Notes: generated by a model from the letters alone, not told the origin. DNA of 64,000 bases from Pedobacter kyonggii (GCF_004310665.1 NZ_SIXF01000013.1:1-64000), one strand, 5' to 3'; positions 27,125 through 35,832 are shown, counted from the stretch's first letter. Translations and numbers: made by a program.

Positions 27125-27727
27125 TTGATTACAATTAAACCCGTGGAATTAACAGCAGTAGCTTCCGAAATTAGCCATCAATATCATGATGATACCGCAT
27201 TTGAACATTTGTTCAAAACGCATTACAATGCGCTGCACGCTTATGCTCAGGTGATTTTAAAAGATGAAGATATTGCTGAGGAAATTGTACAGGGAATGTT
27301 CTTAAAGTTTTGGGAAAAAAGGGAGAGCCTTAAAATACAATCTATAAAAGCATACCTCTACAAATGTGTTTACAACGATAGTTTAAATTATATTAAACAG
27401 GAAAAAACCAAAAGCAAATACCAGGAATTTACGGTACACACCATGAATACAGAACATGAACCTGCTGCGGCAAAAGTCGAATTTACAGAGCTACAGCAGC
27501 ATTTAAGAGATGCTCTAAACCATTTACCAGAGCAATGCCGCACCATTTTTCAAATGAGCAGGTTCGAAGAATTAAAATACCGCGAAATTGCCGATCATTT
27601 AGGTTTATCAATCAAAACGGTAGAAAATCAAATGGGAAAGGCTTTAAAGATTTTAAGACTAAAACTTGCCGATTTCCTGGTGTTAATTTTACTCGGATTA
27701 TGGTATTACAACGATTTTTTTAATTAG
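27125..27727 (+). CDS. ECF RNA polymerase sigma factor
   Basis: The protein has 200 residues. Region 2 lies at about 28-95 (EDIAEEIVQGMFLKFWEKRE) and region 4 at about 130-180 (YREIADHLGLSIKTVENQMG), with a hydrophobic tail (LADFLVLILLGLWYY). No ATG is available at the front: the start is TTG at 27125 or GTG at 27143. The FecR-type anti-sigma gene follows 10 bases later. It probably controls the flanking surface-repeat genes. Confidence 0.92.
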   Translation: MITIKPVELTAVASEISHQYHDDTAFEHLFKTHYNALHAYAQVILKDEDIAEEIVQGMFLKFWEKRESLKIQSIKAYLYKCVYNDSLNYIKQEKTKSKYQEFTVHTMNTEHEPAAAKVEFTELQQHLRDALNHLPEQCRTIFQMSRFEELKYREIADHLGLSIKTVENQMGKALKILRLKLADFLVLILLGLWYYNDFFN

Positions 27728-27737
27728 AAGAAAGCGC

Positions 27738-28697
27738 ATGACTGACGAATTATTGATAAAGGTTCTTCTAAAAGAGAGTACTATAGAAGAAAACGAAAAG
27801 GTAGAAAAGTGGCTAAATGCTGCCGAAGCCAATAAAAAGCATTTTACGCAGTTAGAAACCATCTGGCAGGTAAGCAACACCCTAAAAAACGAAAACAAAA
27901 GGGATGAAGAACAGGCGTGGACAAGTTTTAAGGCAAGAAGAGCAGATTTAAAACAGGAAGGCGACAACAGCAAACGGTTAATTACCAGTAAAGTTTGGCT
28001 AAGGATAGCAGCAGTTTTATTTATTGCTGTAGGTGGATGGATTGCATATAATTTATACAGCCCCGAAAGTTACACTGAACTCACTGCTACCTACCAGGTG
28101 CGTACCGAAGCCTTACCTGATGGATCGGCACTTACCTTAAACAAAAATACTAAAATAAGTTATGCAGCTAATTTTAAAAACAACAGAAAACTGAAATTGG
28201 AACGAGGTGATGTGTTTTTTGATGTGGCCAAAGATAAAACGCACCCTTTTGTAATTGATATCGAAAAGATAAGTGTAGAAGTAGTAGGTACCTCCTTCAA
28301 CATTAAGCATATAAAAAAGGATACTGAAATTAACGTAGAAACCGGAATTGTGAAGGTTCGATTGGGCAATGATGAAATTAAGCTTTATAAGGGTGAAAAA
28401 ATCCACATCGACGGCAATACCCAAAAACTGGTAAAAGAACAAAGTACCGATCAGCTTTACAACTATTACAGAACCAGATTAATTCAGGGCAATAACCTTC
28501 CGTTATGGAAACTGGTCAACACTTTAAATGAAGCATACGGAAGTAAAATTAAGTTAGATGATAAAGTTAGAGACTTAACGATTACCACCACTTTCAAAAT
28601 GGGTTCGTTAAATGATATTCTGATCGTTACCTGTGAAACTTTAAATTTAAACCTGACCCGTAACGGCAACATTATTTTGTTGTCTGATAAAAAATAA
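27738..28697 (+). CDS. FecR-type anti-sigma factor
   Basis: The protein has 319 residues. The cytoplasmic N-terminus (about 1-85) is acidic and helical, one membrane helix lies at about 90-108 (AAVLFIAVGGWIAYNLY), the FecR domain follows (LPDGSALTLNKNTKISY, then RGDVFFDVAKDKTHPFVI) and a DUF4974-like C-terminal part (about 245-318) ends the protein. Its stop shares one base with the ATG of the STN/surface-repeat gene (TAATG), so the two are translationally coupled. In canonical systems this place is taken by a TonB-dependent receptor. Confidence 0.93.
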   Translation: MTDELLIKVLLKESTIEENEKVEKWLNAAEANKKHFTQLETIWQVSNTLKNENKRDEEQAWTSFKARRADLKQEGDNSKRLITSKVWLRIAAVLFIAVGGWIAYNLYSPESYTELTATYQVRTEALPDGSALTLNKNTKISYAANFKNNRKLKLERGDVFFDVAKDKTHPFVIDIEKISVEVVGTSFNIKHIKKDTEINVETGIVKVRLGNDEIKLYKGEKIHIDGNTQKLVKEQSTDQLYNYYRTRLIQGNNLPLWKLVNTLNEAYGSKIKLDDKVRDLTITTTFKMGSLNDILIVTCETLNLNLTRNGNIILLSDKK

Positions 28698-30433
28698 TGA
28701 AGACAAAACTGATTATCTTATTGCTTTTTATTTCGGGCTATTGTAGTGCACAGGTTACCACAGTCGATTATAGAAGGAATTTATCAAAAGGAGTAAGCTT
28801 AAATGTTAAACAGGAACGAGTTGGTAATGTTTTGCAGATGATAAGCAAAGCGGGTGGATTCTATTTTTCTTACAATAGTGTGCTGTTCAGACAGGATAGC
28901 CTGGTTAACCTGAATGTGAAAAATGTTCCGGTGCGCGAGGTTTTAGATCAGCTATTTGATGGTAAGGTAGATTATAAAGAAAATGCCGAATACATTATTT
29001 TACGCTATGCTGTAAATCATTTAACAATAGAAGCAGCGCACATTGCTAATGGCGACAATGAGTATGCAATAAGCGGTTATGTGGTTGATACCCGAACAGG
29101 CAATAAAGTTAAACAGGCCAGTGTTTACGAAAAAAAACTGCTTCAGGCTGCGCTTACAGATAACAACGGTTATTTTACCCTGCGTTTTAGGGGTGAGCAC
29201 AGTGGCGTAATTTTAACGGCAAGTAAAGAAACCTATCGCGATACAGCGCTGGTTTTCCTGGCTGATATCAATATAAAACCTGAGAAATACGAAGATCCAG
29301 ACAAAGAGAAAGGCGCATTTTTCTCCAACACTTTTGGAGGACGTGGAATATGGCGCTTTTTGCTATCCTCAAAGCAACGCATTCAGAATCTGAATATTCC
29401 TGATTTTTTGGCACAAACACCTTTTCAGGCATCTTTTACCCCTGGCTTAAGCTCGCATGGCAGCATGAGTTCTAGTGTGGTAAACAAGGCATCTTTAAAT
29501 ATACTTGGTGGTTATACTGCCGGAACAAATGGCTTTGAAATCGCGGGTGCGTTTAATTTAACCAAAGGCGATATTAAAAAGATTCAGGTAGCAGGCTTGT
29601 TTAATATAGTGGGTGGATCAGTAAAAGGTACCCAATTTTCTGGCGCCTATAACGATGTAAATATGAATGTAGACGGTTTGCAGGCGGCTGGTTTGTTAAA
29701 TAGAGTAGAAAGTAAGGTAAGAGGAGTACAATTGGCCGGAGTGGGGAACCTTGCCGGCAAAGATGTTAAAGGAGCACAGGTAGCCGGACTGATTAATGTG
29801 AGCAAAAATGCCACAGGGGTTCAGCTGGCGGGTGTATTGAATAAATCCTCAGGCCGTTTAAAGGGCATGCAGCTTGCCGGGTTGGTTAACCAAGCTAAAA
29901 ACATGGATGGTTTTCAACTGGGTGTGGTAAATCTGGCCGATACATCATCGGGCATCAGTATCGGTCTGATCAATTTATCCAATAATGGCTACCGCAAAAT
30001 AACAGTATATACCAATGAGGTCATTAATACCAGCATCGCTTTTAAAACCGGAAATGCCAAATTATATACTTTATTAATTGCGGGTAAAAATTTTTCAGAT
30101 ACTGCACGCGCATTTACTTTTGGATTAGGTCTTGGCCATGATTTTATATTAAACAAACGTCTTGCTATTGCCGCCGAAGGAACGGTCCAATCCATATATC
30201 TCGGTAATTTTGAAGAAGCAAGCAACCTCTACAGGCTACAGGCAAACCTGCAGTTTAACGCATTATCGAAGCTGGCTATTTTTGCTGGACCTGCCTATTC
30301 ATATTACGTGAAGGGAGAAGCTATTCCTGGCGAAAATTATAAAAAGGAAATGGCGCCTGCCTGGAGCCATCATTTTAAAAACGGGGCACAAGGCTGGTTA
30401 GGTTGGTATTTTGGCGTTATGGTTGCTCTGTAG
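28697..30433 (+). CDS. STN-domain protein fused to surface repeats, no TonB receptor barrel
   Basis: The protein has 578 residues. A signal peptide ends at YCSAQ (about residue 19). An STN-like domain lies at about 30-105 (VLQMISKAGGFYFSYNS, VREVLDQLFDGKVDY). A carboxypeptidase-regulatory-like beta domain lies at about 120-195 (YAISGYVVDTRTGNKV). Residues about 275-420 carry eight or so repeats of about 20 residues with Q-x-A-G-hydrophobic-N (AQVAGLINVSKNA, MQLAGLVNQAKNM). The C-terminal part matches that of the protein at 25937. There is no plug, no TonB box and no room for a 22-strand barrel. The STN domain should talk to the anti-sigma encoded just upstream. The input signal is unknown. 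Confidence 0.85.
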   Translation: MKTKLIILLLFISGYCSAQVTTVDYRRNLSKGVSLNVKQERVGNVLQMISKAGGFYFSYNSVLFRQDSLVNLNVKNVPVREVLDQLFDGKVDYKENAEYIILRYAVNHLTIEAAHIANGDNEYAISGYVVDTRTGNKVKQASVYEKKLLQAALTDNNGYFTLRFRGEHSGVILTASKETYRDTALVFLADINIKPEKYEDPDKEKGAFFSNTFGGRGIWRFLLSSKQRIQNLNIPDFLAQTPFQASFTPGLSSHGSMSSSVVNKASLNILGGYTAGTNGFEIAGAFNLTKGDIKKIQVAGLFNIVGGSVKGTQFSGAYNDVNMNVDGLQAAGLLNRVESKVRGVQLAGVGNLAGKDVKGAQVAGLINVSKNATGVQLAGVLNKSSGRLKGMQLAGLVNQAKNMDGFQLGVVNLADTSSGISIGLINLSNNGYRKITVYTNEVINTSIAFKTGNAKLYTLLIAGKNFSDTARAFTFGLGLGHDFILNKRLAIAAEGTVQSIYLGNFEEASNLYRLQANLQFNALSKLAIFAGPAYSYYVKGEAIPGENYKKEMAPAWSHHFKNGAQGWLGWYFGVMVAL

Positions 30434-30505
30434 ATCGTTTATTTTTGCCAATTTTATGACTGCAATTAATTAAATGGCTATATTTGATTACCAATTTTTA
30501 ATTTT

Positions 30506-30667
30506 ATGTTATTATTCGCGGTTCCGCTATATTTTATTGCCTTTTTTGGTTGGATGATATATGCTGCCTTCATAAAGAAAAACCTTAAACAAAATATGCC
30601 TATGGTTTATTTTGGAGGTGTGTTCAGTTTGTTGTGGATGGTGATTATAACTATCGCCTATATTTGA
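30506..30667 (+). CDS. 53-residue two-helix membrane protein, unknown
   Basis: ATG at 30506 to TGA at 30667. Two hydrophobic segments (LLFAVPLYFIAFFGWMIYAA and VYFGGVFSLLWMVIITIAYI) flank a short basic loop (FIKKNLKQNM). It lies 72 bases after the STN/surface-repeat gene on the same strand. Clean codon structure and topology support a real small gene, but I do not recognise it. Confidence 0.5.
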   Translation: MLLFAVPLYFIAFFGWMIYAAFIKKNLKQNMPMVYFGGVFSLLWMVIITIAYI

Positions 30668-31154
30668 TAAATCGTTCCGTTTCTATTAGTGTTGCTATTG
30701 CGATTATAATAAGCGGAAAATTATCTGCATCAAGCTATTTACCCTCAATAGCTGTGCTTATATGTTCAATAAACCTGATTGGAGAGAAAAGCCCGGAGTG
30801 TAACGAGGACTTGTAACGGAAAGCAGGAGGAACACTGAAAATAGCATCTGCATTTGCTTTCCAAAACAATAGTGAAATATTAAACTGTTTTTTATTAGAA
30901 AAGTGGCTAAGTAGCGGCATAGAAACTTGAGTCGAACCAGTTCCTGGCAGAGGATTTTACTGGTTTCGCTGTTTGAATTGTGGGCATTTGTTGTAATATT
31001 GATTAAGTTCATTTTGTTTATGCCTTTTAAATCTATTATCCAGATAAAGAAGGAGAGTTTCCTCAAACTGAATGAAAATTGTTTTCTAAGGGTTTAATAA
31101 AAGATAAAATCACAACTGCCATAGGGTTGTCACTCCAACTGCTAAATTTGCTGC
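30668..31154. other. intergenic region with one hairpin element
   Basis: About 490 bases without a credible gene. It contains the third AGCGG-type element (30789-30832). Open frames across it on either strand are low-complexity by-products of that element. Confidence 0.55.
30789..30832 (+). repeat. intergenic AGCGG-type element, copy 3 (short form)
   Basis: GCCCGGAGTGTAACGAGGAC is followed directly by TTGTAACGGAAAGCAGGAGG. The module order is the same as in the elements at 652 and 2891, but without the central ATCC/GGAT stem and loop. Variants of this type at three places in 64 kb suggest a dispersed family. Confidence 0.5.
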
Positions 31155-31805
31155 ATGGTTAAAATAATTGAGGGATCAACTGTTCCTGAAAATTATTCTA
31201 TTAATTGCGAAATAGTGGAAAACAGAGTGAAAGATATAGAAACTTTTTGTCCCATCAACATCAAAGAATGGCGGGATTGGTTAGCAGCCAATCATGAACT
31301 TAGATCGTCGGTTTGGCTTGTTTATGGCAAAAAGGGTTCTGGTTTGCCAAGTATTACCTGGAGCGAAGCTGTAGATGAGGCCCTGTGTTTTGGCTGGATA
31401 GACAGTATAAAAAAGCCTATAGATAAGGAGCGGTTTATGCAGTTTTTCTGTAAACGGAAAACCAATAGTGTTTGGTCGAAAATTAATAAGGAAAAGGTAA
31501 AGCGCCTGTTGGCACAAAAACTTATCGCAAAAGCAGGTTTAGAAACCATTAAAAAGGCCAAACAAAATGGGGCATGGACCGCCCTGGATGCCGTAGAAAC
31601 ACTTAAAATACCTAAAGATTTAGCGGCAGAATTTAAAAACAGAAAAGATGCAAAGATTTTTTTTCTGAGTCTTAGTAAATCGGTTAAGAAATCCATCCTG
31701 CAATGGATTGTACTCGCCAAAAAATCAGAAACCCGGCAAAACAGAATTTTTGAACTCATAAAATCTTCGTCAGAAAACGTATTGCCAAAGCAATTTCTCC
31801 GTTAA
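31155..31805 (+). CDS. YdeI-family protein
   Basis: The protein has 216 residues. The N-terminal part holds the family pattern EWRDWLAANHELRSSVWLVY, KKGSGLPSITWSEAVDEAL and CFGWIDSI; a helical C-terminal half ends in QNRIFELIKS. YdeI-like proteins are linked to stress or antimicrobial-peptide resistance in some bacteria, but their biochemical role is unknown. No signal peptide. It lies 51 bases upstream of a WYL regulator on the same strand. Confidence 0.82.
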   Translation: MVKIIEGSTVPENYSINCEIVENRVKDIETFCPINIKEWRDWLAANHELRSSVWLVYGKKGSGLPSITWSEAVDEALCFGWIDSIKKPIDKERFMQFFCKRKTNSVWSKINKEKVKRLLAQKLIAKAGLETIKKAKQNGAWTALDAVETLKIPKDLAAEFKNRKDAKIFFLSLSKSVKKSILQWIVLAKKSETRQNRIFELIKSSSENVLPKQFLR

Positions 31806-31856
31806 CGGGCAAACCATCTAAATTAGCTGTATAATTAAATACCTACATTTTTAAAA

Positions 31857-32825
31857 ATGGATATTACCAAAAGATTTGACCGGATATTACAGATATTTTT
31901 TCTATTACAGTCTAAATCTGTAGTCACTACAGTAGAATTACAAAAGCGGTTCGAAATCAGTTTAAGAACAATTTACAGGGATTTAAAAGCCCTTGAGGTT
32001 GCTGGTATTCCGATCGTAAATGAATCAGGATCTGGCTATTCAATTATGGAAGGGTTTAGACTGCAGCCATCAAGGTTCAGTCAGGAAGAAATTCTCAGTT
32101 TAATGGTTGCCGAAAAAGTGATGCAGAAACATGAAACCGAATTTGTCAAAAAATATTTTGAGGCGGCACTTATCAAAATAAAAAGTTCATTTCAGGTGAA
32201 TCAAAAAAGAGATTTCCTGCATTTAGAAGATACCATACACCTTAAAAACGACTTTAAATCTAATGATTACCTGCCTAACATTATCGATGTTTTACTCAAT
32301 AGTACCTTAAAGAAAAAAATAACCCATATCGATTACCTCAAGAGTGGTGATATGCATACGGTTAGTCGGTCGGTAGAACCAATTGGTGTATTCTACGAAC
32401 ACAACTTTTGGTATCTTTTAGCCTATTGCCATTTAAGGAAAGATTACCGCAATTTTAGGTTAGACAGGATTAAAAAAGTTTTAGTGCTCGAAGAAAACTT
32501 CACCATTACACACCCACCAATTAATGAATTTAGGGATAAAAGTCTATCTGAAAATATCATGAAAGTCGAAATTAAGGTAGACCGGAAGTATGCACATTTT
32601 CTGTATTGGGAACGACAGATTTTCGGATTTATAAGCGAAGAAATTTCAGATGATTTTGTGGTCATGTATTTCGAATGTTCCCTTTCTGTTGTTTCTTTTG
32701 TCCGCTGGTTTGTTAAATTTGCTGATGTTGCCGAGATTATAGAACCAGCCCATTTAAACAATGAGCTGATTGAAATAATGGAAGCTGGTTTAAAGAGAAT
32801 AAAAAACAAAGAGGTTGTATCATAA
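31857..32825 (+). CDS. YafY-type HTH/WYL-domain transcriptional regulator
   Basis: The protein has 322 residues. The N-terminal winged helix (about 5-60) reads VTTVELQKRFEISLRTIYRD, and LKALEVAGIPIVNESGSGYS follows, as usual. The WYL domain (about 155-225) includes VEPIGVFYEHNFWYLLAYCH and NFRLDRIKKV. A WCX-like C-terminal part follows. WYL domains bind ligands such as nucleotides. It may regulate the YdeI gene just upstream, which lies on the same strand. Confidence 0.92.
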   Translation: MDITKRFDRILQIFFLLQSKSVVTTVELQKRFEISLRTIYRDLKALEVAGIPIVNESGSGYSIMEGFRLQPSRFSQEEILSLMVAEKVMQKHETEFVKKYFEAALIKIKSSFQVNQKRDFLHLEDTIHLKNDFKSNDYLPNIIDVLLNSTLKKKITHIDYLKSGDMHTVSRSVEPIGVFYEHNFWYLLAYCHLRKDYRNFRLDRIKKVLVLEENFTITHPPINEFRDKSLSENIMKVEIKVDRKYAHFLYWERQIFGFISEEISDDFVVMYFECSLSVVSFVRWFVKFADVAEIIEPAHLNNELIEIMEAGLKRIKNKEVVS

Positions 32826-33164
32826 ATATAGAATTGTCGTGCTGAGGGATGATTTATTTTATAAAATCGATATAAATAACAGTGAATTGTGAGGAGATAA
32901 ACGGTCTCAAATTATCGTCATTTCGACCGTAGTGTTCCAAAGGAACTCCTTTGGAGGAGAGATCTTTAAACTTTCGGTAACATAGTTCAAAGATCTCTCC
33001 GCTCCGCGTTGCTTCGGAGATGACGACTCTTATATTGGAATTTGCCAATAGTAGCGAATCAAGGGCACTGTTTAAATGTATCCCAAGACGTTTCGACTAA
33101 TTGTCCCGATTCAACGTGACAAAGACCAAAGGAAATTACAACTTATCATAAACCTTTTTATTGT
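32826..33164. other. intergenic region with a dispersed repeat
   Basis: The region between the convergent WYL and DinB genes contains the ATGACG-ended inverted repeat at 32916-33025. A minus-strand open frame of 64 codons across it is not credible. Confidence 0.55.
32916..33025. repeat. CGTCAT...ATGACG inverted repeat with GGAGAGATCTTT stem
   Basis: The outer arms CGTCAT (32916-32921) and ATGACG (33020-33025) enclose GGAGAGATCTTT (32956-32967) and its complement AAAGATCTCTCC (32989-33000). The same style of ATGAC-ended repeat recurs in the kdp gaps and near 59300. Probably a dispersed non-autonomous palindromic element. Confidence 0.65.
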
Positions 33165-33635
33165 TTAATAACGGTCCCAGAAAAATGGAGGCTCAATGCC
33201 TAATGCCCTTAAATATACAAAGCCTTGCCCGCGGTGATGTATTTCGTTATCAATGAAATACAAAAGGTGGCTAATGATCGAAAACTCGTACTGCCCGAAT
33301 AATTTAATTGTTTCGTGAAGCTGATCTTCAGAGATTTGGTTAAAGTATTCCACAATTTTTGGGGTATCCTCATCCCATTTTGCTAGTAGCTCTTCTTTGC
33401 TATTAAACGGAAGATCATGACTAAAAGGAGCTGTTTCTCTGGTGACCATTTCTTTCAAACCAGGAACATTAATCGATAACAACTCTTTAATTAATGAAGA
33501 AAAAGGCCTCATCCCACCGACCGAAAACTCGAACAAATCTTTTTCAGGAAATTTTTCAATGGTTTTTCTGGTTAGTTTTCTGTGGCCTAACCAATGCTGT
33601 AGTAATTCGTTTTTAGTAATCATAGTTGCTGACAT
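33165..33635 (-). CDS. DinB-family protein
   Basis: The protein has 156 residues, predicted as a four-helix bundle. It shows the DinB-like pattern near the N-terminus (LLQHWLGHRKLTRKTIEKFP), PFSSLIKELLSINVPG, and the C-terminal metal-ligand region FIDNEIHHRGQGFVYLRALG. The family comprises putative metal-dependent thiol-related enzymes of mostly unknown substrate. It is monocistronic, convergent with the WYL gene. Confidence 0.88.
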   Translation of the reverse strand: MSATMITKNELLQHWLGHRKLTRKTIEKFPEKDLFEFSVGGMRPFSSLIKELLSINVPGLKEMVTRETAPFSHDLPFNSKEELLAKWDEDTPKIVEYFNQISEDQLHETIKLFGQYEFSIISHLLYFIDNEIHHRGQGFVYLRALGIEPPFFWDRY

Positions 33636-33769
33636 TATGTTATATTAATTTAATAGAACAAAGCTAAGACTGGCTTATGACAACAGTTTGTCAGTCGAAA
33701 AACAGCATGTTATTTTTTATTTAAATTTCTATTTATTTTTAGAATATGAAAGCAAGCCCCAAGACCCCT

Positions 33770-34162
33770 TTACTGCTCTATTGCTACGGCACCAGATAAA
33801 TCTTGTGTTTGGTTGATGTGTTTCCGGTACATATTTCCCCAGTCAGACATCGCATCCAGCATCGGTTTCATGGTACGGCCCAAATCAGTTAGACGATATT
33901 CTACCCTTGGTGGCACTTCCGGAAAAACAACCCGGGTAATAATCTGGTCTTTTTCCAGTTCTCTTAACTGCGCCACCAACATCCGTTCTGATATGCCGAT
34001 AATGTCTTTTTTAAGCTCGCCATAGCGCATGGTACCATAAGAAAGGCGGCACAATATGGCAGGTTTCCACCTTCCGCCGATTACCGCCAGCGATGAGGAC
34101 ATGCCACAGCTGTCGATCATCATTTTTTCGTTCAAAGCATTGGTTGATGTTTCTTTTCTCAT
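33770..34162 (-). CDS. HxlR-family transcriptional regulator
   Basis: The protein has 130 residues with a winged helix. The conserved N-terminal cysteine is present (Cys19 in DSCGMSSSLAVIGGRWKPAI), followed by MRYGELKKDIIGISERMLVAQLREL and RVEYRLTDLGR. Some HxlR members (YodB-like) sense electrophiles or quinones through this cysteine. It is transcribed divergently from the SDR gene, with a 17-bp palindrome between them, so it probably represses the SDR gene and itself. Confidence 0.93.
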   Translation of the reverse strand: MRKETSTNALNEKMMIDSCGMSSSLAVIGGRWKPAILCRLSYGTMRYGELKKDIIGISERMLVAQLRELEKDQIITRVVFPEVPPRVEYRLTDLGRTMKPMLDAMSDWGNMYRKHINQTQDLSGAVAIEQ

Positions 34163-34173
34163 TTCTTACTTTT

Positions 34174-34190
34174 TTGTTAGTACCTAACAA
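34174..34190. promoter_or_regulatory. 17-bp palindrome, candidate HxlR operator
   Basis: TTGTTAG-TAC-CTAACAA is perfectly symmetric with 7-bp arms. It lies 11 bases upstream of the HxlR start and 64 bases upstream of the SDR start. A dimeric winged-helix regulator would bind such a site and could block both promoters. Confidence 0.65.
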
Positions 34191-34254
34191 TTTGTTGCTT
34201 ACCTGCAAATGTAAAGTATCTCTTTTAATTTAGTAGAAAATTTAAAGAATACAG

Positions 34255-34995
34255 ATGAAAAAATTAACAGATAAAATTGCTTTGGTAACCGGAGGAAGCC
34301 GGGGCATAGGTGCAGCGATTGTAAAAAGATTAGCTGCCGAAGGTGCAAAAGTGGTATTTACTTATGCCAATTCACTAGAAAAAGCTTTGGCCGTAGTGGC
34401 TGAAGTTGAAGCTGCGGGTGGGCTTGCTGTGGCATTAAAAGCAAGCAGCACGGTACCAGCTGAAGTAACTGGCGCAGTGGCTAAAACAATTGCTGATTTT
34501 GGCCACATCGATATCCTGATCAATAATGCCGGTATTTACATTGGCAAAGCCTTTGAAGAACATACCCTTGAAGATTATAACGAAATTATGGCCGTTAATG
34601 TACAAGCAGTTTTTGTGGCCGCTTTGGCTGCGGTAAAAGGCATGCCAGAAGGTGGCCGGATCATTACCATTGGCAGTAACATGGGCGATAACGCGGTTGG
34701 TCCTGAAACTACTTTGTATACCATGAGCAAATCGGCACTTCAGGGTTTTACACGAGGTTTAGCACGCGATCTTGGTGCCAGGAAAATTACGGTAAACCTG
34801 ATTCAGCCCGGACCAATCAATACCGATATGAATCCCGCCGATGCACCATTGGCTGATTTCTTGAGAACCCGTATGGCTTTGCCAGATTACGGTACGGTAG
34901 AAGATATTGCAGCATTTGTAAGCTTTATTGCAAGTGAAGAAGCCAGATACATCACCGGTTCGTTTTTAACAATTGATGGTGGGTTGAACGCTTAA
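34255..34995 (+). CDS. SDR-family oxidoreductase
   Basis: The protein has 246 residues, a classical short-chain dehydrogenase. The NAD(P)-binding TGGSRGIG lies at residues 11-18, NNAG near residue 87 and the catalytic residues Ser141, Tyr155 and Lys159 (YTMSK). The C-terminal GSFLTIDGGLNA is typical of FabG-like members. It is probably NADP-dependent. As the target of a divergent HxlR regulator it may detoxify an aldehyde, ketone or quinone. Confidence 0.95.
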   Translation: MKKLTDKIALVTGGSRGIGAAIVKRLAAEGAKVVFTYANSLEKALAVVAEVEAAGGLAVALKASSTVPAEVTGAVAKTIADFGHIDILINNAGIYIGKAFEEHTLEDYNEIMAVNVQAVFVAALAAVKGMPEGGRIITIGSNMGDNAVGPETTLYTMSKSALQGFTRGLARDLGARKITVNLIQPGPINTDMNPADAPLADFLRTRMALPDYGTVEDIAAFVSFIASEEARYITGSFLTIDGGLNA

Positions 34996-35070
34996 GATGT
35001 TCACCAATAAAGTCAGGTTTTGGTCGGGGCGGCAATTCCCGACCAAAATATTGTAAAAAAATGGATGAGA

Positions 35071-35832
35071 CTAAATTATCTTACCATTAACTGCACGTGA
35101 AAGTGCTTCAACCATATTATTCACCTTCAGTCGTTCAAAAATCCGCCGCCTATAATACTTTACAGTATCGGGGGCGGCAAATATTTTTTCGGCAATTTGG
35201 TTAATGGTTAAGCCCTGGGCGTGCAGTTGCAATATTTCGATTTCCCTCTTGCTGAGTTTTGGTTTCGCTGATTTCTGCCAGATTTTATTTGTGGTATTCA
35301 GTTCCCACAGCTCATCGCTGCCTTGTTTGTAAATATAGATGTTACCCGCCTGCTGGTGGTGCGAGATGGAGACAATACACATCGCTTTCCATATTTTACC
35401 TTCGCCAGTTAAAAATAAGGGAGTAAGTTTATGGTTAATCAGCGTGGCTTTACCTTCCTGGTTAATCAGATGAAAATCGTAAGTAATGCTGTATTGTTTT
35501 TTTTCTTCATCAGGCAGTTTTTCGAAAAAATCAAATCCGGCTTCGTTAATCAGACTCAATAATGCAAGATCCTTTTCAGGAACATTTTTAAAATAGAATT
35601 CATAGCCTAAATCCAATACCTCTTCTGGCGAATAACCACATAAAAACAAGGGGTTTTCTGAAACATACTCAAACACCATTTTTTCGTAATCGATAACATA
35701 TATGCTTTCGTAGGTTAAACGTGCAAAAGCTTTTATAGCTTCCATGTAATCTTGTTGCTGAAGAAGGTCTTTGGTTGATATTTTTTCAACCTTATTTTTG
35801 GTCAGCAGAACGGAGGTAGTGGTATTTTTCAT
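35071..35832 (-). CDS. LuxR-type transcriptional regulator with PAS-like sensor
   Basis: The protein has 253 residues. The N-terminal half (about 30-165) looks like a PAS fold (IYVIDYEKMVFEYVSENPLF, SPEEVLDLGYEFYFKNVP). The C-terminal GerE/LuxR helix-turn-helix (about 185-250) includes LSKREIEILQLHAQGLTINQ and AAPDTVKYYRRRIFERLKV. There is no receiver domain, so it is not a phosphorylated response regulator. It is divergent from a small membrane protein gene, with a palindrome in front of its own start. Confidence 0.9.
   Translation of the reverse strand: MKNTTTSVLLTKNKVEKISTKDLLQQQDYMEAIKAFARLTYESIYVIDYEKMVFEYVSENPLFLCGYSPEEVLDLGYEFYFKNVPEKDLALLSLINEAGFDFFEKLPDEEKKQYSITYDFHLINQEGKATLINHKLTPLFLTGEGKIWKAMCIVSISHHQQAGNIYIYKQGSDELWELNTTNKIWQKSAKPKLSKREIEILQLHAQGLTINQIAEKIFAAPDTVKYYRRRIFERLKVNNMVEALSRAVNGKII

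Noticed and set aside
30758..31066. 102-codon minus-strand ORF
   Set aside because: Half of it is the translated repeat element at 30789-30832; no start signal or family features.
19369..33025. CRISPR-like array among the intergenic repeats
   Set aside because: The repeats are palindromic, unevenly spaced and scattered between genes; no regular repeat-spacer pattern and no cas genes.
32854..33048. 64-codon minus-strand ORF
   Set aside because: It lies entirely across the CGTCAT inverted repeat; its residues follow the repeat arms.
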